From Paracoccaceae bacterium (lineage in GTDB: Bacteria > Pseudomonadota > Alphaproteobacteria > Rhodobacterales > Rhodobacteraceae), in NCBI GenBank assembly GCA_030625695.1, contig DAOUQK010000144.1, forward strand, positions 1 to 8,473: a DNA stretch of 8,473 nt, in the 5' to 3' direction. Every line of letters begins with the position of its first letter. Position 1 is the first letter of the stretch. The notes under the pieces are model-generated. The model did not search any database and was not told where the DNA came from. It saw nothing but the letters and a program-made list of their open reading frames with translations. The position numbers were made by a program, and so were the translations under genes. Positions 1-6,484 of the stretch are shown in pieces.

Positions 1-867
1 TTCGCCAATATGCTCTGGACCTACTTCGCAACAGCCGCCAACAATTGTCGCCCCCTGCGCCACCCAGCCCATGGCAAACGCCGCATAGGCGTCGGGGCCA
101 AGGTCCTTACGCTGCTGCAGAACATCCACCGTTGGACTATCCCCAAGGAACGCCTCTGAAATTCCGGTAAACCCGTTGGCATATGCCCCAAACGGCAGCC
201 CGGCATGGCGCAGTATGTCCAGCCCGGCTTCGACCGCCTCGGGCCGGGAATAATTGATCAACACTGCCTCGGGCCGCCCCCGATCAAGTCGCCCGATCAG
301 TTCCACAACCCCGTCCAAAGCCTCGCCAGAACGCAACTTGCGCCCATCAAGATCATCCACCGTCACCGCCAGCCAAATCGGTTTGCTGGCATAATACCGC
401 ACCGCCTCCAACGCAGTTTCGACCTGATGCAGCGACGACATCGTTTCGATCAGAAAGAAATCCACGCCTGCGTCCATCGCCCTGACGTTGTCGCCATAAG
501 CCTCACGCGCCTCGCTTTGTGTTGCCGTCAAATCAGGCCGGTAAGAAGCCCCCAGCGGGCCGATGGCCCCGGCGATTCTCCCGCTCCCATGCGCATCCCG
601 CGCGGCTTTGGCAACACTCAGGGCCGACTTCACCAATGGCGTCACCTGATCCGCCATCCCGACCTTTTCCAGCCGGTCGCGCAACACCGCATAGGTGTTG
701 GTGGTGGCAACAGACGCGCCCGCGTTGAAATAATCGGTATGGACCTGTTGCACCAGTTCAGGTCGTTCGATCATCACCTTGGTGGACCAAAGCGGCGAGT
801 CTTTATCGTCGCTGCGTTTCACCAGTTCCTGACCGATTGAGCCATCCAGAAGGGTAATTTTGGTCAT
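1..867 (-). CDS. Homocysteine S-methyltransferase family protein (3' end beyond window)
   Basis: The frame is open for 289 codons from ATG at 867 to the left edge, so the C-terminus is missing; the family is usually about 300 aa, so little is lost. Family marks are the N-terminal barrel strand LLDGSIGQEL (residues 6-15), ATTNTYA (54-60), AGAIGPLGASY (99-109), FFLIETM (137-143) and the paired cysteines of GGCCE (277-281, Cys279/Cys280), which in BHMT, MmuM and MetH bind zinc. The family moves a methyl group from a donor such as betaine or S-methylmethionine to homocysteine or a related thiol, in the cytoplasm. Oddly, the segment that normally reads N-C (third zinc ligand) reads INYS here, with Tyr206 in place of Cys, so canonical zinc-thiol chemistry is in doubt. 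The start overlaps the stop of the upstream FAD/GcvT gene in an ATGA, suggesting translational coupling. The family call is firm; donor and acceptor are unknown. Confidence 0.9.
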   Translation of the reverse strand, partial: MTKITLLDGSIGQELVKRSDDKDSPLWSTKVMIERPELVQQVHTDYFNAGASVATTNTYAVLRDRLEKVGMADQVTPLVKSALSVAKAARDAHGSGRIAGAIGPLGASYRPDLTATQSEAREAYGDNVRAMDAGVDFFLIETMSSLHQVETALEAVRYYASKPIWLAVTVDDLDGRKLRSGEALDGVVELIGRLDRGRPEAVLINYSRPEAVEAGLDILRHAGLPFGAYANGFTGISEAFLGDSPTVDVLQQRKDLGPDAYAAFAMGWVAQGATIVGGCCEVGPEHIGE

Positions 868-3311
868 GCGCGCAACCTTTCATTGTCCGGGTCCCAAAGT
901 GGCCGGTCTTCCTGAACCACCGCGCGGCACTGCTCTCCGTAAATCTCGACCTCGATTTCGGTGCCCGGTATGGCCAGATCAACCCGGATCATCGCCAGTG
1001 CCACCGAGGCATTCACCCGATACCCCCAGGCACCCGAAGTGGTCTCGCCGACAATTTCACCGTCATGCCAAAGCGTTGACATGTAAGGTGCATCCGCCTC
1101 ACCGGCATCAACGATCAACGTGACAAATCGCTTCTTGCCGCCTTGTTGGCGTTCATTCTGCAACGCTGCCTTGCCGGGAAACTCCTGAGGTTTCTCAAGC
1201 CGGACAAACCGCTCTAACCCGCCCTCGAACAGGGTGTAATCGGTGGAAAGATCGCCCTTCCAGGCCCGATACCCTTTTTCGATCCGCAGGGAATTCAGCG
1301 CGTACATGCCAAACGGTTTGGCCCCCTGATCCAGCACGGCCTGATAGATCGCCGGAATATCACCATTGGCGGCATGGATTTCCCAACCCAACTCTCCGGC
1401 GAAACTGACCCGGACCAGCCATGCGGGTCGCCCGGCCACTGTGGCTTTCTGATGCGATAACCACGACAGGGTCAGGTCGGCATCCGAGGCAATCACCGCA
1501 AACAATTCACGCGATTTTGGCCCGCTAACAATCAGCGTCGAGAACTCCCTTGTCTGATCCCTGAACGTCAGCCCCTTTGGCATCGAAGCCTGCAACAAAT
1601 CACGGTCATGCCATTGCGCGGTGGCGGCGGTGATCAACAGAAAATGATCCTCATCTTGCCGGATCACACTCATCTCGGTCAGAATGCGGCCCCTTTGGTC
1701 AGCGAAATAGGCCAGGTTCATCCGACCAACCTTAGGCAACGCCCCTGTAATCTGACCACGCAGCCATTCCGCCGTCCCAGCGCCCGAAATATCAAACCGG
1801 GAAAACCCCGGCAGGTCGAGCACGCCAACGCTATCGCGCACCGCCTCGCATTCTTCCTGGATGCGCGGCGACCATGGCCCGGCCCGGTTCCAGGTTTGGG
1901 TGGCCTCGTGGCTTATATCATCGCCGGGTGCTGCAAACCAATTGGCCCGCTCCCAGCCTGCGGCAGCACCCATGACGCCACCCAATTCTTTGACCCGCTC
2001 ATGCACCGGCGACAACTTCTTGTCACGCCCGGCAGGCCATTCATGATGCGGGAAATGCATAGCGTATTCATAGCCATAGATCTCTTCACCCTTGGCCACG
2101 CAATAATCCGTATCGGCGTAATCAGTGAAGCGGCGTGGGTCGCACGACCACATGTCCCATTCGGTTTGACCCGTCGTCATCCACTCGGCCAACACTTTGC
2201 CGGCCCCACCCGCCTGGGCGATGCCAAAGGTAAAGACACAAGCCTCAAACGCATTTGGAACGCCCGGCATCGGTCCAAGCAATGGCTGGCCGTCCGGGGT
2301 ATAGGGGATTGGCCCGTTGATCACCTTATTGACGCCGACCCGGCCCAGCATTGGCACGCGGGCCATGGCGTCCTCAATATACCATTCCAGCCGTTCCAGA
2401 TCGTCGGGGTATAACTGAAACGAAAAGTCTTCGGGCATAACGTCGTCTGGCGTGACCCAATGCGACTTGCACCCACGCTCGTACGGCCCAAGGTTAAGGC
2501 CGTATTTCTCTTGCCGCAGATAATATGAACTATCGACGTCGCGTAGAAGCGGCAGCTTTGCGCCTTCGGTTCTGCTCCACTGTTCCAGTTCAGGAATTTC
2601 ATCTGTCAGCATGTATTGATGGCTCATCACCATCATCGGCACCTCGCGCCCGCCAAATGGCTTGAACCATTCGCCAACGCGCTTGGCGTAATATCCGGCG
2701 GCATTGACCACAAAGTCACAGCGAATATCGCCCTTGTCGGTGTGAACCACCCATTCGCCACCTTCGCGACTGACACCGGTGGCCGGGCAAAACCGTTCAA
2801 TACGCGCCCCAAGGTCACGCGCGCCTTTGGCCAAAGCCTGAGTCAGCTGTGCCGGATCGATGTCGCCGTCGTTGGGATCATACAGCGCGCCTTTCAGGTC
2901 GTGGGTCTCGATAAACGGATAACGGACCTTGATTTCGTCCAGTCCCAAAATGTCGATATCCATGCCCTGATAGCGGCCCATGCTTTGAGCGCGGACAAAT
3001 TCCTGCATCCGCTCATCCGAATGCGCCAATCGGATTGACCCGGTGACGTGGTAATTCATCGGGTAATCCACGGTCTTGCCCAAGTCCCGATAAAGATCGG
3101 TGGAATAGCGCTGCATATTCATCAGCGACCATGAGGTCGAGAAGGTCGGCACATTGCCGGCCGCATGCCAGGTGCTGCCGGCTGTCAGTTCGTTCTTTTC
3201 CAGCAGGACACAATCGGTCCAACCGGCAAGGGCAAGATGATAAAGGCTCGAAGCGCCGACGACGCCGCCGCCAATTATTACCACACGGGCAGTTGTTGGA
3301 AAATTTGACAT
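864..3311 (-). CDS. FAD-dependent dimethylglycine/sarcosine dehydrogenase-like protein with GcvT domain
   Basis: This 815-aa protein has the full layout of the DMGDH/SARDH family. An N-terminal DAO-type FAD domain (about 8-370) carries the dinucleotide motif IIGGGVVGAS (12-21), the ribose-binding acidic residue Glu38, and GSTWHAAG (45-52), in which His49 aligns with the histidine that covalently holds FAD in mammalian DMGDH. A short linker domain (about 370-430) follows, then an aminomethyltransferase (GcvT) domain (about 435-700) and a GcvT C-terminal barrel (about 715-805). Family motifs include SFAGELGWEI (636-645) and NSLRIEKGYRAWKGD (673-687). The family oxidatively N-demethylates glycine derivatives, and the GcvT part passes the C1 unit to tetrahydrofolate as 5,10-methylene-THF or releases formaldehyde. 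Glu546 sits where the T-protein has its folate Asp, as I recall for DMGDH-type proteins. A clear ribosome site (AAAGGA, 6 nt before ATG) supports the start. The exact substrate (dimethylglycine, sarcosine or another N-methyl compound) is not settled. Confidence 0.93.
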   Translation of the reverse strand: MSNFPTTARVVIIGGGVVGASSLYHLALAGWTDCVLLEKNELTAGSTWHAAGNVPTFSTSWSLMNMQRYSTDLYRDLGKTVDYPMNYHVTGSIRLAHSDERMQEFVRAQSMGRYQGMDIDILGLDEIKVRYPFIETHDLKGALYDPNDGDIDPAQLTQALAKGARDLGARIERFCPATGVSREGGEWVVHTDKGDIRCDFVVNAAGYYAKRVGEWFKPFGGREVPMMVMSHQYMLTDEIPELEQWSRTEGAKLPLLRDVDSSYYLRQEKYGLNLGPYERGCKSHWVTPDDVMPEDFSFQLYPDDLERLEWYIEDAMARVPMLGRVGVNKVINGPIPYTPDGQPLLGPMPGVPNAFEACVFTFGIAQAGGAGKVLAEWMTTGQTEWDMWSCDPRRFTDYADTDYCVAKGEEIYGYEYAMHFPHHEWPAGRDKKLSPVHERVKELGGVMGAAAGWERANWFAAPGDDISHEATQTWNRAGPWSPRIQEECEAVRDSVGVLDLPGFSRFDISGAGTAEWLRGQITGALPKVGRMNLAYFADQRGRILTEMSVIRQDEDHFLLITAATAQWHDRDLLQASMPKGLTFRDQTREFSTLIVSGPKSRELFAVIASDADLTLSWLSHQKATVAGRPAWLVRVSFAGELGWEIHAANGDIPAIYQAVLDQGAKPFGMYALNSLRIEKGYRAWKGDLSTDYTLFEGGLERFVRLEKPQEFPGKAALQNERQQGGKKRFVTLIVDAGEADAPYMSTLWHDGEIVGETTSGAWGYRVNASVALAMIRVDLAIPGTEIEVEIYGEQCRAVVQEDRPLWDPDNERLRA

Positions 3312-3324
3312 GGGGGGTCCTTTG

Positions 3325-3948
3325 TCAGTTTATCGCCAGACGGGCCGCAAGGCCGCCAAAGATCACAGCCGAGATTTTGTTCATCAAACCTGCACTTTTG
3401 CGCACCCTTTCGGCGGCAAGCCCGGCAAAGACGCCGTAAGTGCCGTCGGTCAGGATGCCACCAAGGCCCAGAATGACGCCAAGAATGACAATCTGGTGCC
3501 AGACCGGACCCACGGTGACGTCCGTGAACTGAGGCAGGAAAGCAAGGATGAACAGAATGACCTTGGGGTTCATCAGGTTGGTCAGATACCCGCGCCGGAA
3601 TGCCCGCCAGACCTGGGCGCGACCCTGACGTTTCTCGACATTCGGGTCGGCGGTCCAACTGGCATAAGCGAGATACGCTAAATATGCGGCCCCCGCGTAT
3701 TGGATCACGTCCAGCATCACCGGAGAGGCGGCAACCAGAACGGCCAGCCCGGCGGCAGCAAAGATAACATGTGTCACAACGCCAAGTGAAATTCCGGCAG
3801 CGGCGGCAAGCCCCGCACGCGGGCCACCGGCCGCACCACTGGCGATAACGAACATCATGTCAGCGCCGGGGGTCAGGTACAAAAGAAAGGCAGCACCGAT
3901 AAAAGTAAGTATGGTCCAGGGGTCCATGGCAAGCAGAGTTGTCAGCAT
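3325..3948 (-). CDS. LysE/RhtB family amino-acid exporter
   Basis: This is a 207-aa inner-membrane protein of the usual family length, with about six hydrophobic segments. Marks are TPGADMM near the end of the first segment (26-32) and GYLTNLMNPK (120-129), which matches the conserved NPK motif after the cytoplasmic loop. RhtB/LysE proteins export amino acids or their analogues using the proton gradient; the substrate cannot be read from sequence. The frame stays open upstream to 4317, but that extension lies antisense-in-frame over the GFA gene and reads as Arg/Pro-rich shadow. The ATG at 3948 is chosen because it overlaps the GFA stop by one base (TGATG) and has GGAG 8 nt upstream. The next in-frame ATG (3927) has no ribosome site. 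Thirteen bases separate the gene from the FAD/GcvT gene downstream, so the two are probably co-transcribed. Confidence 0.92.
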   Translation of the reverse strand: MLTTLLAMDPWTILTFIGAAFLLYLTPGADMMFVIASGAAGGPRAGLAAAAGISLGVVTHVIFAAAGLAVLVAASPVMLDVIQYAGAAYLAYLAYASWTADPNVEKRQGRAQVWRAFRRGYLTNLMNPKVILFILAFLPQFTDVTVGPVWHQIVILGVILGLGGILTDGTYGVFAGLAAERVRKSAGLMNKISAVIFGGLAARLAIN

Positions 3949-4331
3949 CAGGAGGTCTCCAATTGCGGGATGTTGTCGTTGATCTGGTAGTAGTCGCCCT
4001 TGTTGGCGACAAAGATGTGCCGGGCGAGGCGTTGGTTGGTTGGCGGGGCAAGCGCGCCCATGGCAACGGAAATATTGTCTTCGTCGTTGTGCTTCCAGAA
4101 CAGGAACGACCCGCAGGTTGAGCAGAATCCACGCTTTGCCGTGCCGCTGGCGTTGTACCAGCGCAAGCTGTCCTGCGTCGTCAGGGTCAGGTTTTGATCG
4201 GGGACATGGGCAGAGGCCCAGAAATGTCCGGATTGCTTGCGGCATTGGCTGCAATGGCAAGCCGAAGGCGGGGCAAGGTCGCCGCTGATTTTGAAGGCGA
4301 CCGAGCCGCACAAACATGATCCGTGATGCAT
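3948..4331 (-). CDS. GFA-family zinc protein (glutathione-dependent formaldehyde-activating enzyme-like)
   Basis: This 127-aa protein has the complete cysteine pattern of the GFA/CENP-V family: CLCGSV (Cys6, Cys8), CHCSQCRKQSG (Cys25, Cys27, Cys30) and CSTCGS (Cys70, Cys73), ligands for two structural zinc ions. The founding member, Gfa of Paracoccus, was proposed to speed condensation of formaldehyde with glutathione, but many relatives have no proven activity. The position beside a predicted N-demethylase, whose reaction can release formaldehyde, makes a formaldehyde-handling role plausible; that is inference from context. ATG at 4331 has GGAG 6 nt upstream. The start lies one base after the stop of the upstream exporter, and the stop overlaps the start of the downstream exporter. 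Confidence 0.9.
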   Translation of the reverse strand: MHHGSCLCGSVAFKISGDLAPPSACHCSQCRKQSGHFWASAHVPDQNLTLTTQDSLRWYNASGTAKRGFCSTCGSFLFWKHNDEDNISVAMGALAPPTNQRLARHIFVANKGDYYQINDNIPQLETS

Positions 4332-4332
4332 T

Positions 4333-4956
4333 TTAGTCTCCGGGTTGCGGCACCGGGCTTAACCCCAGAAGAACGCCGTATATAATGAAACAGGTGCCCA
4401 TAAGGCGGCGCACCCATGTATTGAAAACAGCCCCCAAAGCCGCACGGCCCATAAGGGCACCAAGGCTGGTGAAACCTGTGTAACTCAGGAAGGTGAGGGT
4501 TAGAGCGGTGGGCATGATCACCACCATCTGTTCCCAGATCGGCACCCCGGGCTGCACGAACTGAGAAAATGCGGCGAGGTAGCCTGCAACGCTTTTGGGA
4601 TTGATAGTGGCCACAGCCAGCGCATGAAGATAGACATGGCGCGCGGGCCGCTCATCCGCCCTAACGGGCGTCTTCGCGGTTAACCAGCCGCGGATGCCGA
4701 GATAGATCAGAAAACCGGCACCGGTTAGTTTGGCGATGGCAAAGGCCGCAGGTGAGGCGGCGATCAGGGCGGTTATGCCTAGGGCCGACAAGATCAGGAA
4801 TACGGTGGCCTGGGTAAGGATCGCCAGAACGCCGATCATTGCCCGCGGAAAGGCCAGGTTCATACCGTTTGAGATACAATTGACCGCGTTTGGCCCCGGG
4901 GTGGTGACGAACACCAACCAGAACAAGGCGAATATGGACCAGGCTTGGAATGTCAT
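4333..4956 (-). CDS. LysE/RhtB family amino-acid exporter (second copy)
   Basis: This 207-aa protein has the same length as the exporter at 3325-3948 but is clearly divergent from it. It carries TTPGPNAV (18-25), the classical RhtB N-terminal motif, and ATINPKS (116-122), the family NPK motif. Strongly hydrophobic stretches are visible around residues 8-20, 41-70, 72-91, 143-160 and 185-200, consistent with an inner-membrane exporter. The start is 4 nt beyond the XRE-cupin stop, and no strong ribosome site is visible, so translation may depend on coupling to the regulator. A regulator directly followed by a RhtB exporter is a common arrangement in which the exported compound is also the signal. 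Substrate unknown. Confidence 0.92.
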   Translation of the reverse strand: MTFQAWSIFALFWLVFVTTPGPNAVNCISNGMNLAFPRAMIGVLAILTQATVFLILSALGITALIAASPAAFAIAKLTGAGFLIYLGIRGWLTAKTPVRADERPARHVYLHALAVATINPKSVAGYLAAFSQFVQPGVPIWEQMVVIMPTALTLTFLSYTGFTSLGALMGRAALGAVFNTWVRRLMGTCFIIYGVLLGLSPVPQPGD

Positions 4957-4960
4957 GAGG

Positions 4961-5530
4961 TTAATACACCGGAGGGGCGATCACCCAGATCGCAATGGCC
5001 GGTTCCGAATATGGGTTGATCCAGCGAAACGGCTCGCCACGGATGCGGAAACTGTCGCCGGGATGGATGGTGAAGGTTCGTTCGTTGATTTCAAGGTCCA
5101 GTTTGCCCGAGATCAGATAGCCGACCTCCTGAGTGGGGCGCGCCACGGCGGTGGTAATTTCGCTATGCGGTTCAAACGTTGAATGCACCATTTCAAAGTC
5201 GTCGGTCAGGTCCGGCGACAGCAGCTCTTCGATCAACCCCGCGGTGTAGGACCCAATAGGACGACGTGCGCCGTTACGTACCACATACCCGATTTCGTCC
5301 GCCGGGGCCGGGGATTGGCCGAACAGGGTCGAGACGCGGACATCAAGCTCTGCCGCGATATGGCGCAGGTCGGTGATTGACGGATCCGAGAGATCACGTT
5401 CAACTTGGCTGAGCCAACCAACGGAACGGTCAAGTCTGGCAGCCAGATCGTTGAGGGTCAGGCCACGCGCCTTACGCAGCGCGCGCAGGTCGGCGCCAAG
5501 GGTTGGAGGGGTGGGAGGAGTGTGGCTCAC
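4961..5530 (-). CDS. XRE-family transcriptional regulator with C-terminal cupin domain
   Basis: This is a 189-aa two-domain regulator. Residues about 12-70 form an XRE/Cro helix-turn-helix (LGADLRALRKARGLTLNDLA, then recognition helix around SVGWLSQVER, 36-45). Residues about 113-187 form a small cupin barrel with EVGYLISGKL (135-144) and HPGDSFRI (156-163). Most cupin metal ligands appear to be absent (PFRW at 167-170 where a His is usual), which suits a ligand sensor rather than an enzyme. Related XRE-cupin proteins such as PuuR control amine or amino-acid catabolic genes. It is the first gene of the minus-strand unit and lies next to a promoter region with two matching dyads, so self-regulation and control of the unit are likely (inference). 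The start is GTG at 5530; the ribosome site is weak (GAGAC about 8 nt upstream). Confidence 0.92.
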   Translation of the reverse strand: MSHTPPTPPTLGADLRALRKARGLTLNDLAARLDRSVGWLSQVERDLSDPSITDLRHIAAELDVRVSTLFGQSPAPADEIGYVVRNGARRPIGSYTAGLIEELLSPDLTDDFEMVHSTFEPHSEITTAVARPTQEVGYLISGKLDLEINERTFTIHPGDSFRIRGEPFRWINPYSEPAIAIWVIAPPVY

Positions 5531-5542
5531 TGTGGAAGTCTC

Positions 5543-5567
5543 GTGAAAAATACGACAATAATTTCAC
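5543..5567. promoter_or_regulatory. Predicted operator dyad 1, GTGAAA-N13-TTTCAC
   Basis: The arms GTGAAA (5543-5548) and TTTCAC (5562-5567) are perfect inverted repeats separated by 13 bases. One further pair outside (C5542/G5568) extends the match to 7 bp. The dyad lies 13 bp upstream of the GTG start of the XRE-cupin gene and would cover its promoter. It has the same half-site and the same spacer length as the dyad at 5582-5606. Binding by the adjacent XRE-cupin regulator is inferred from position. Confidence 0.6.
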
Positions 5568-5582
5568 GCTAGAGTGAGTCGA
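5555..5582 (-). promoter_or_regulatory. Candidate sigma70-type promoter for the minus-strand unit (weak)
   Basis: On the minus strand, TCGACT (5582-5577) matches the -35 consensus at 4 of 6 positions. After 16 bp, TATTGT (5560-5555) matches the -10 consensus at 4 of 6. The -10 would lie inside dyad 1 and the -35 would touch dyad 2, a layout that suits repression. Both hexamers are poor, so this is tentative. Confidence 0.27.
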
Positions 5583-5606
5583 TGAAATTTCCAAGAAGTT
5601 TTTCAT
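5582..5606. promoter_or_regulatory. Predicted operator dyad 2, ATGAAA-N13-TTTCAT
   Basis: The arms ATGAAA (5582-5587) and TTTCAT (5601-5606) are perfect inverted repeats separated by 13 bases, exactly as in dyad 1. The four half-sites begin at 5543, 5562, 5582 and 5601, at intervals of 19, 20 and 19 bp. All therefore fall on nearly the same helical face, as expected for two cooperating dimers. The repeated architecture is direct evidence; the protein that binds is inferred. Confidence 0.6.
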
Positions 5607-5615
5607 GATATTTTT

Positions 5616-5634
5616 GGTCAAGCTGACTTTGACC
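5616..5634. promoter_or_regulatory. Inverted repeat GGTCAA-N7-TTGACC in the divergent region
   Basis: The arms GGTCAA (5616-5621) and TTGACC (5629-5634) are perfect inverted repeats of 6 bp with a 7-bp spacer. Each arm resembles a -35 element on its own strand, but no suitable -10 follows at 16-18 bp in either direction. It differs in sequence and spacing from the TGAAA-type dyads, so it may be a site for a different regulator, or chance. Confidence 0.35.
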
Positions 5635-5641
5635 CGACAAC

Positions 5642-5670
5642 TGGACACCAGCTCCGGCGCGTGATTAACT
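5642..5670 (+). promoter_or_regulatory. Candidate promoter for the HSD10-like gene (weak)
   Basis: TGGACA (5642-5647) matches the -35 consensus at 5 of 6 positions. After a 17-bp spacer, TTAACT (5665-5670) matches the -10 at only 3 of 6. If real, transcription would begin inside or just after the palindrome at 5670-5683, which would then act as a classical repressor site. The poor -10 keeps confidence low. Confidence 0.25.
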
Positions 5671-5683
5671 GAACGTGCGTTCA
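5670..5683. promoter_or_regulatory. Palindromic operator-like site TGAACG-TG-CGTTCA
   Basis: This is a 14-bp palindrome with perfect 6-bp arms and a 2-bp centre. It lies 22 bp before the ATG of the HSD10-like gene and 9 bp before its AAGGA ribosome site. The form resembles operators of TetR-family repressors, which often control acyl-CoA degradation genes. No TetR gene lies in the window, so the binding protein would be encoded elsewhere. Confidence 0.5.
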
Positions 5684-5705
5684 AATATATGTAAGGATAT
5701 CCCCA

Positions 5706-6461
5706 ATGAAGCTTTCCACTACTGCTGCCATCGTCACCGGAGGGGCGTCCGGTCTGGGCGAAGCCACGGCCCGACATTTTTCCCAGAACGGTGCGATTGT
5801 CACCATTCTGGACCGGGACGCCGAGCGGGGCGAAAAGGTGGCGGATGAAATCGGCGGGTATTTTGCCCAGACCGACGTGACAGACGAGGCATCGGTTGCC
5901 AGCGCTATCGTCTTGGCAATGGACAAGATGGGCCGGATCAGCGCCTGCGTGAATTGCGCCGGTATCGCCTATGGAATCAAGACCGTGGGGCGGGACGGGC
6001 CGCATCCCTTGGATGCATTCCAGCGGACGATCGATATCAACCTGATGGGCACCTTCAATGTGTCGCGTCTGGCGGCGGCGGAAATGGCGCGCAATGACCC
6101 AGAGCCGGATGGTGCGCGCGGGGTGATCGTCAATACTGCGTCAGTTGCGGCCTATGACGGGCAAAAGGGGCAGGTGGCTTATGCGGCGTCCAAGGGCGGC
6201 ATTGTTGGCATGACCTTGCCGATGGCGCGCGATCTGGCTTCGACCGGAATCCGGGTGATGACCATAGCACCGGGGATATTCATGACGCCGATGCTGGCAG
6301 GATTGCCTGAAGACGTGCAGGCGCAGTTGGCGACGGATGTGCCGTGCCCGGCCCGGTTGGGTGATCCTGCGGAATACGCGGACCTTGTTGGTTTCATTGT
6401 CAGCGCCGGGTATCTGAACGGCGAGGTGATCCGGCTGGATGGTGCGTTAAGAATGCGCTAG
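5706..6461 (+). CDS. HSD10-like short-chain 3-hydroxyacyl-CoA dehydrogenase
   Basis: This 251-aa protein is a classical SDR of normal length. It has the cofactor motif TGGASGLG (11-18), Asp36 at the end of the second strand (favouring NAD over NADP), NCAG (83-86), and the catalytic set Asn112, Ser146, Tyr159 and Lys163. The C-terminal half (DGQKGQVAYAASKGGIVGMT, 151-170; RLGDPAEYA, 217-225; NGEVIRLDGALRM, 238-250) closely follows mitochondrial HSD17B10. That enzyme oxidises 3-hydroxyacyl-CoA and 2-methyl-3-hydroxybutyryl-CoA in beta-oxidation and isoleucine degradation. The protein is cytoplasmic and probably tetrameric, as the family is. ATG at 5706 has AAGGA 8 nt upstream. It converges on a thiolase that could use its product. 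Assignment to the HSD10 subgroup is strong; the preferred acyl-CoA is inferred. Confidence 0.93.
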   Translation: MKLSTTAAIVTGGASGLGEATARHFSQNGAIVTILDRDAERGEKVADEIGGYFAQTDVTDEASVASAIVLAMDKMGRISACVNCAGIAYGIKTVGRDGPHPLDAFQRTIDINLMGTFNVSRLAAAEMARNDPEPDGARGVIVNTASVAAYDGQKGQVAYAASKGGIVGMTLPMARDLASTGIRVMTIAPGIFMTPMLAGLPEDVQAQLATDVPCPARLGDPAEYADLVGFIVSAGYLNGEVIRLDGALRMR

Positions 6462-6484
6462 AAAATCAAACCCCAAAACAGCCC

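Noticed and set aside
205..840. 211-codon plus-strand frame opposite the homocysteine methyltransferase
   Set aside because: The minus-strand frame carries the complete family signature including GGCCE; the plus-strand product shows no domain.
1608..2414. 268-codon open frame on the plus strand opposite the FAD/GcvT gene
   Set aside because: It is fully antisense to a gene with strong family motifs, and its product is rich in Arg, Pro and His with no recognisable domain; it is a by-product of GC-rich codon use.
3949..4317. N-terminal extension giving the downstream LysE/RhtB exporter 330 residues
   Set aside because: The added 123 residues overlap the GFA gene in another frame and look like shadow sequence; family length is about 207 and ATG 3948 has a ribosome site and stop-start overlap.
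5616..5634. TTGACC on each strand as -35 elements of divergent promoters
   Set aside because: At 17 bp downstream the sequences are CTTCTT (minus strand) and CTCCGG (plus strand), with no -10-like hexamer, so the pair is kept only as an inverted repeat.
5472..6005. 177-codon minus-strand frame spanning the divergent promoter region and the start of the HSD10-like gene
   Set aside because: It overlaps two well-supported genes and the operator dyads, and its product has no recognisable domain.
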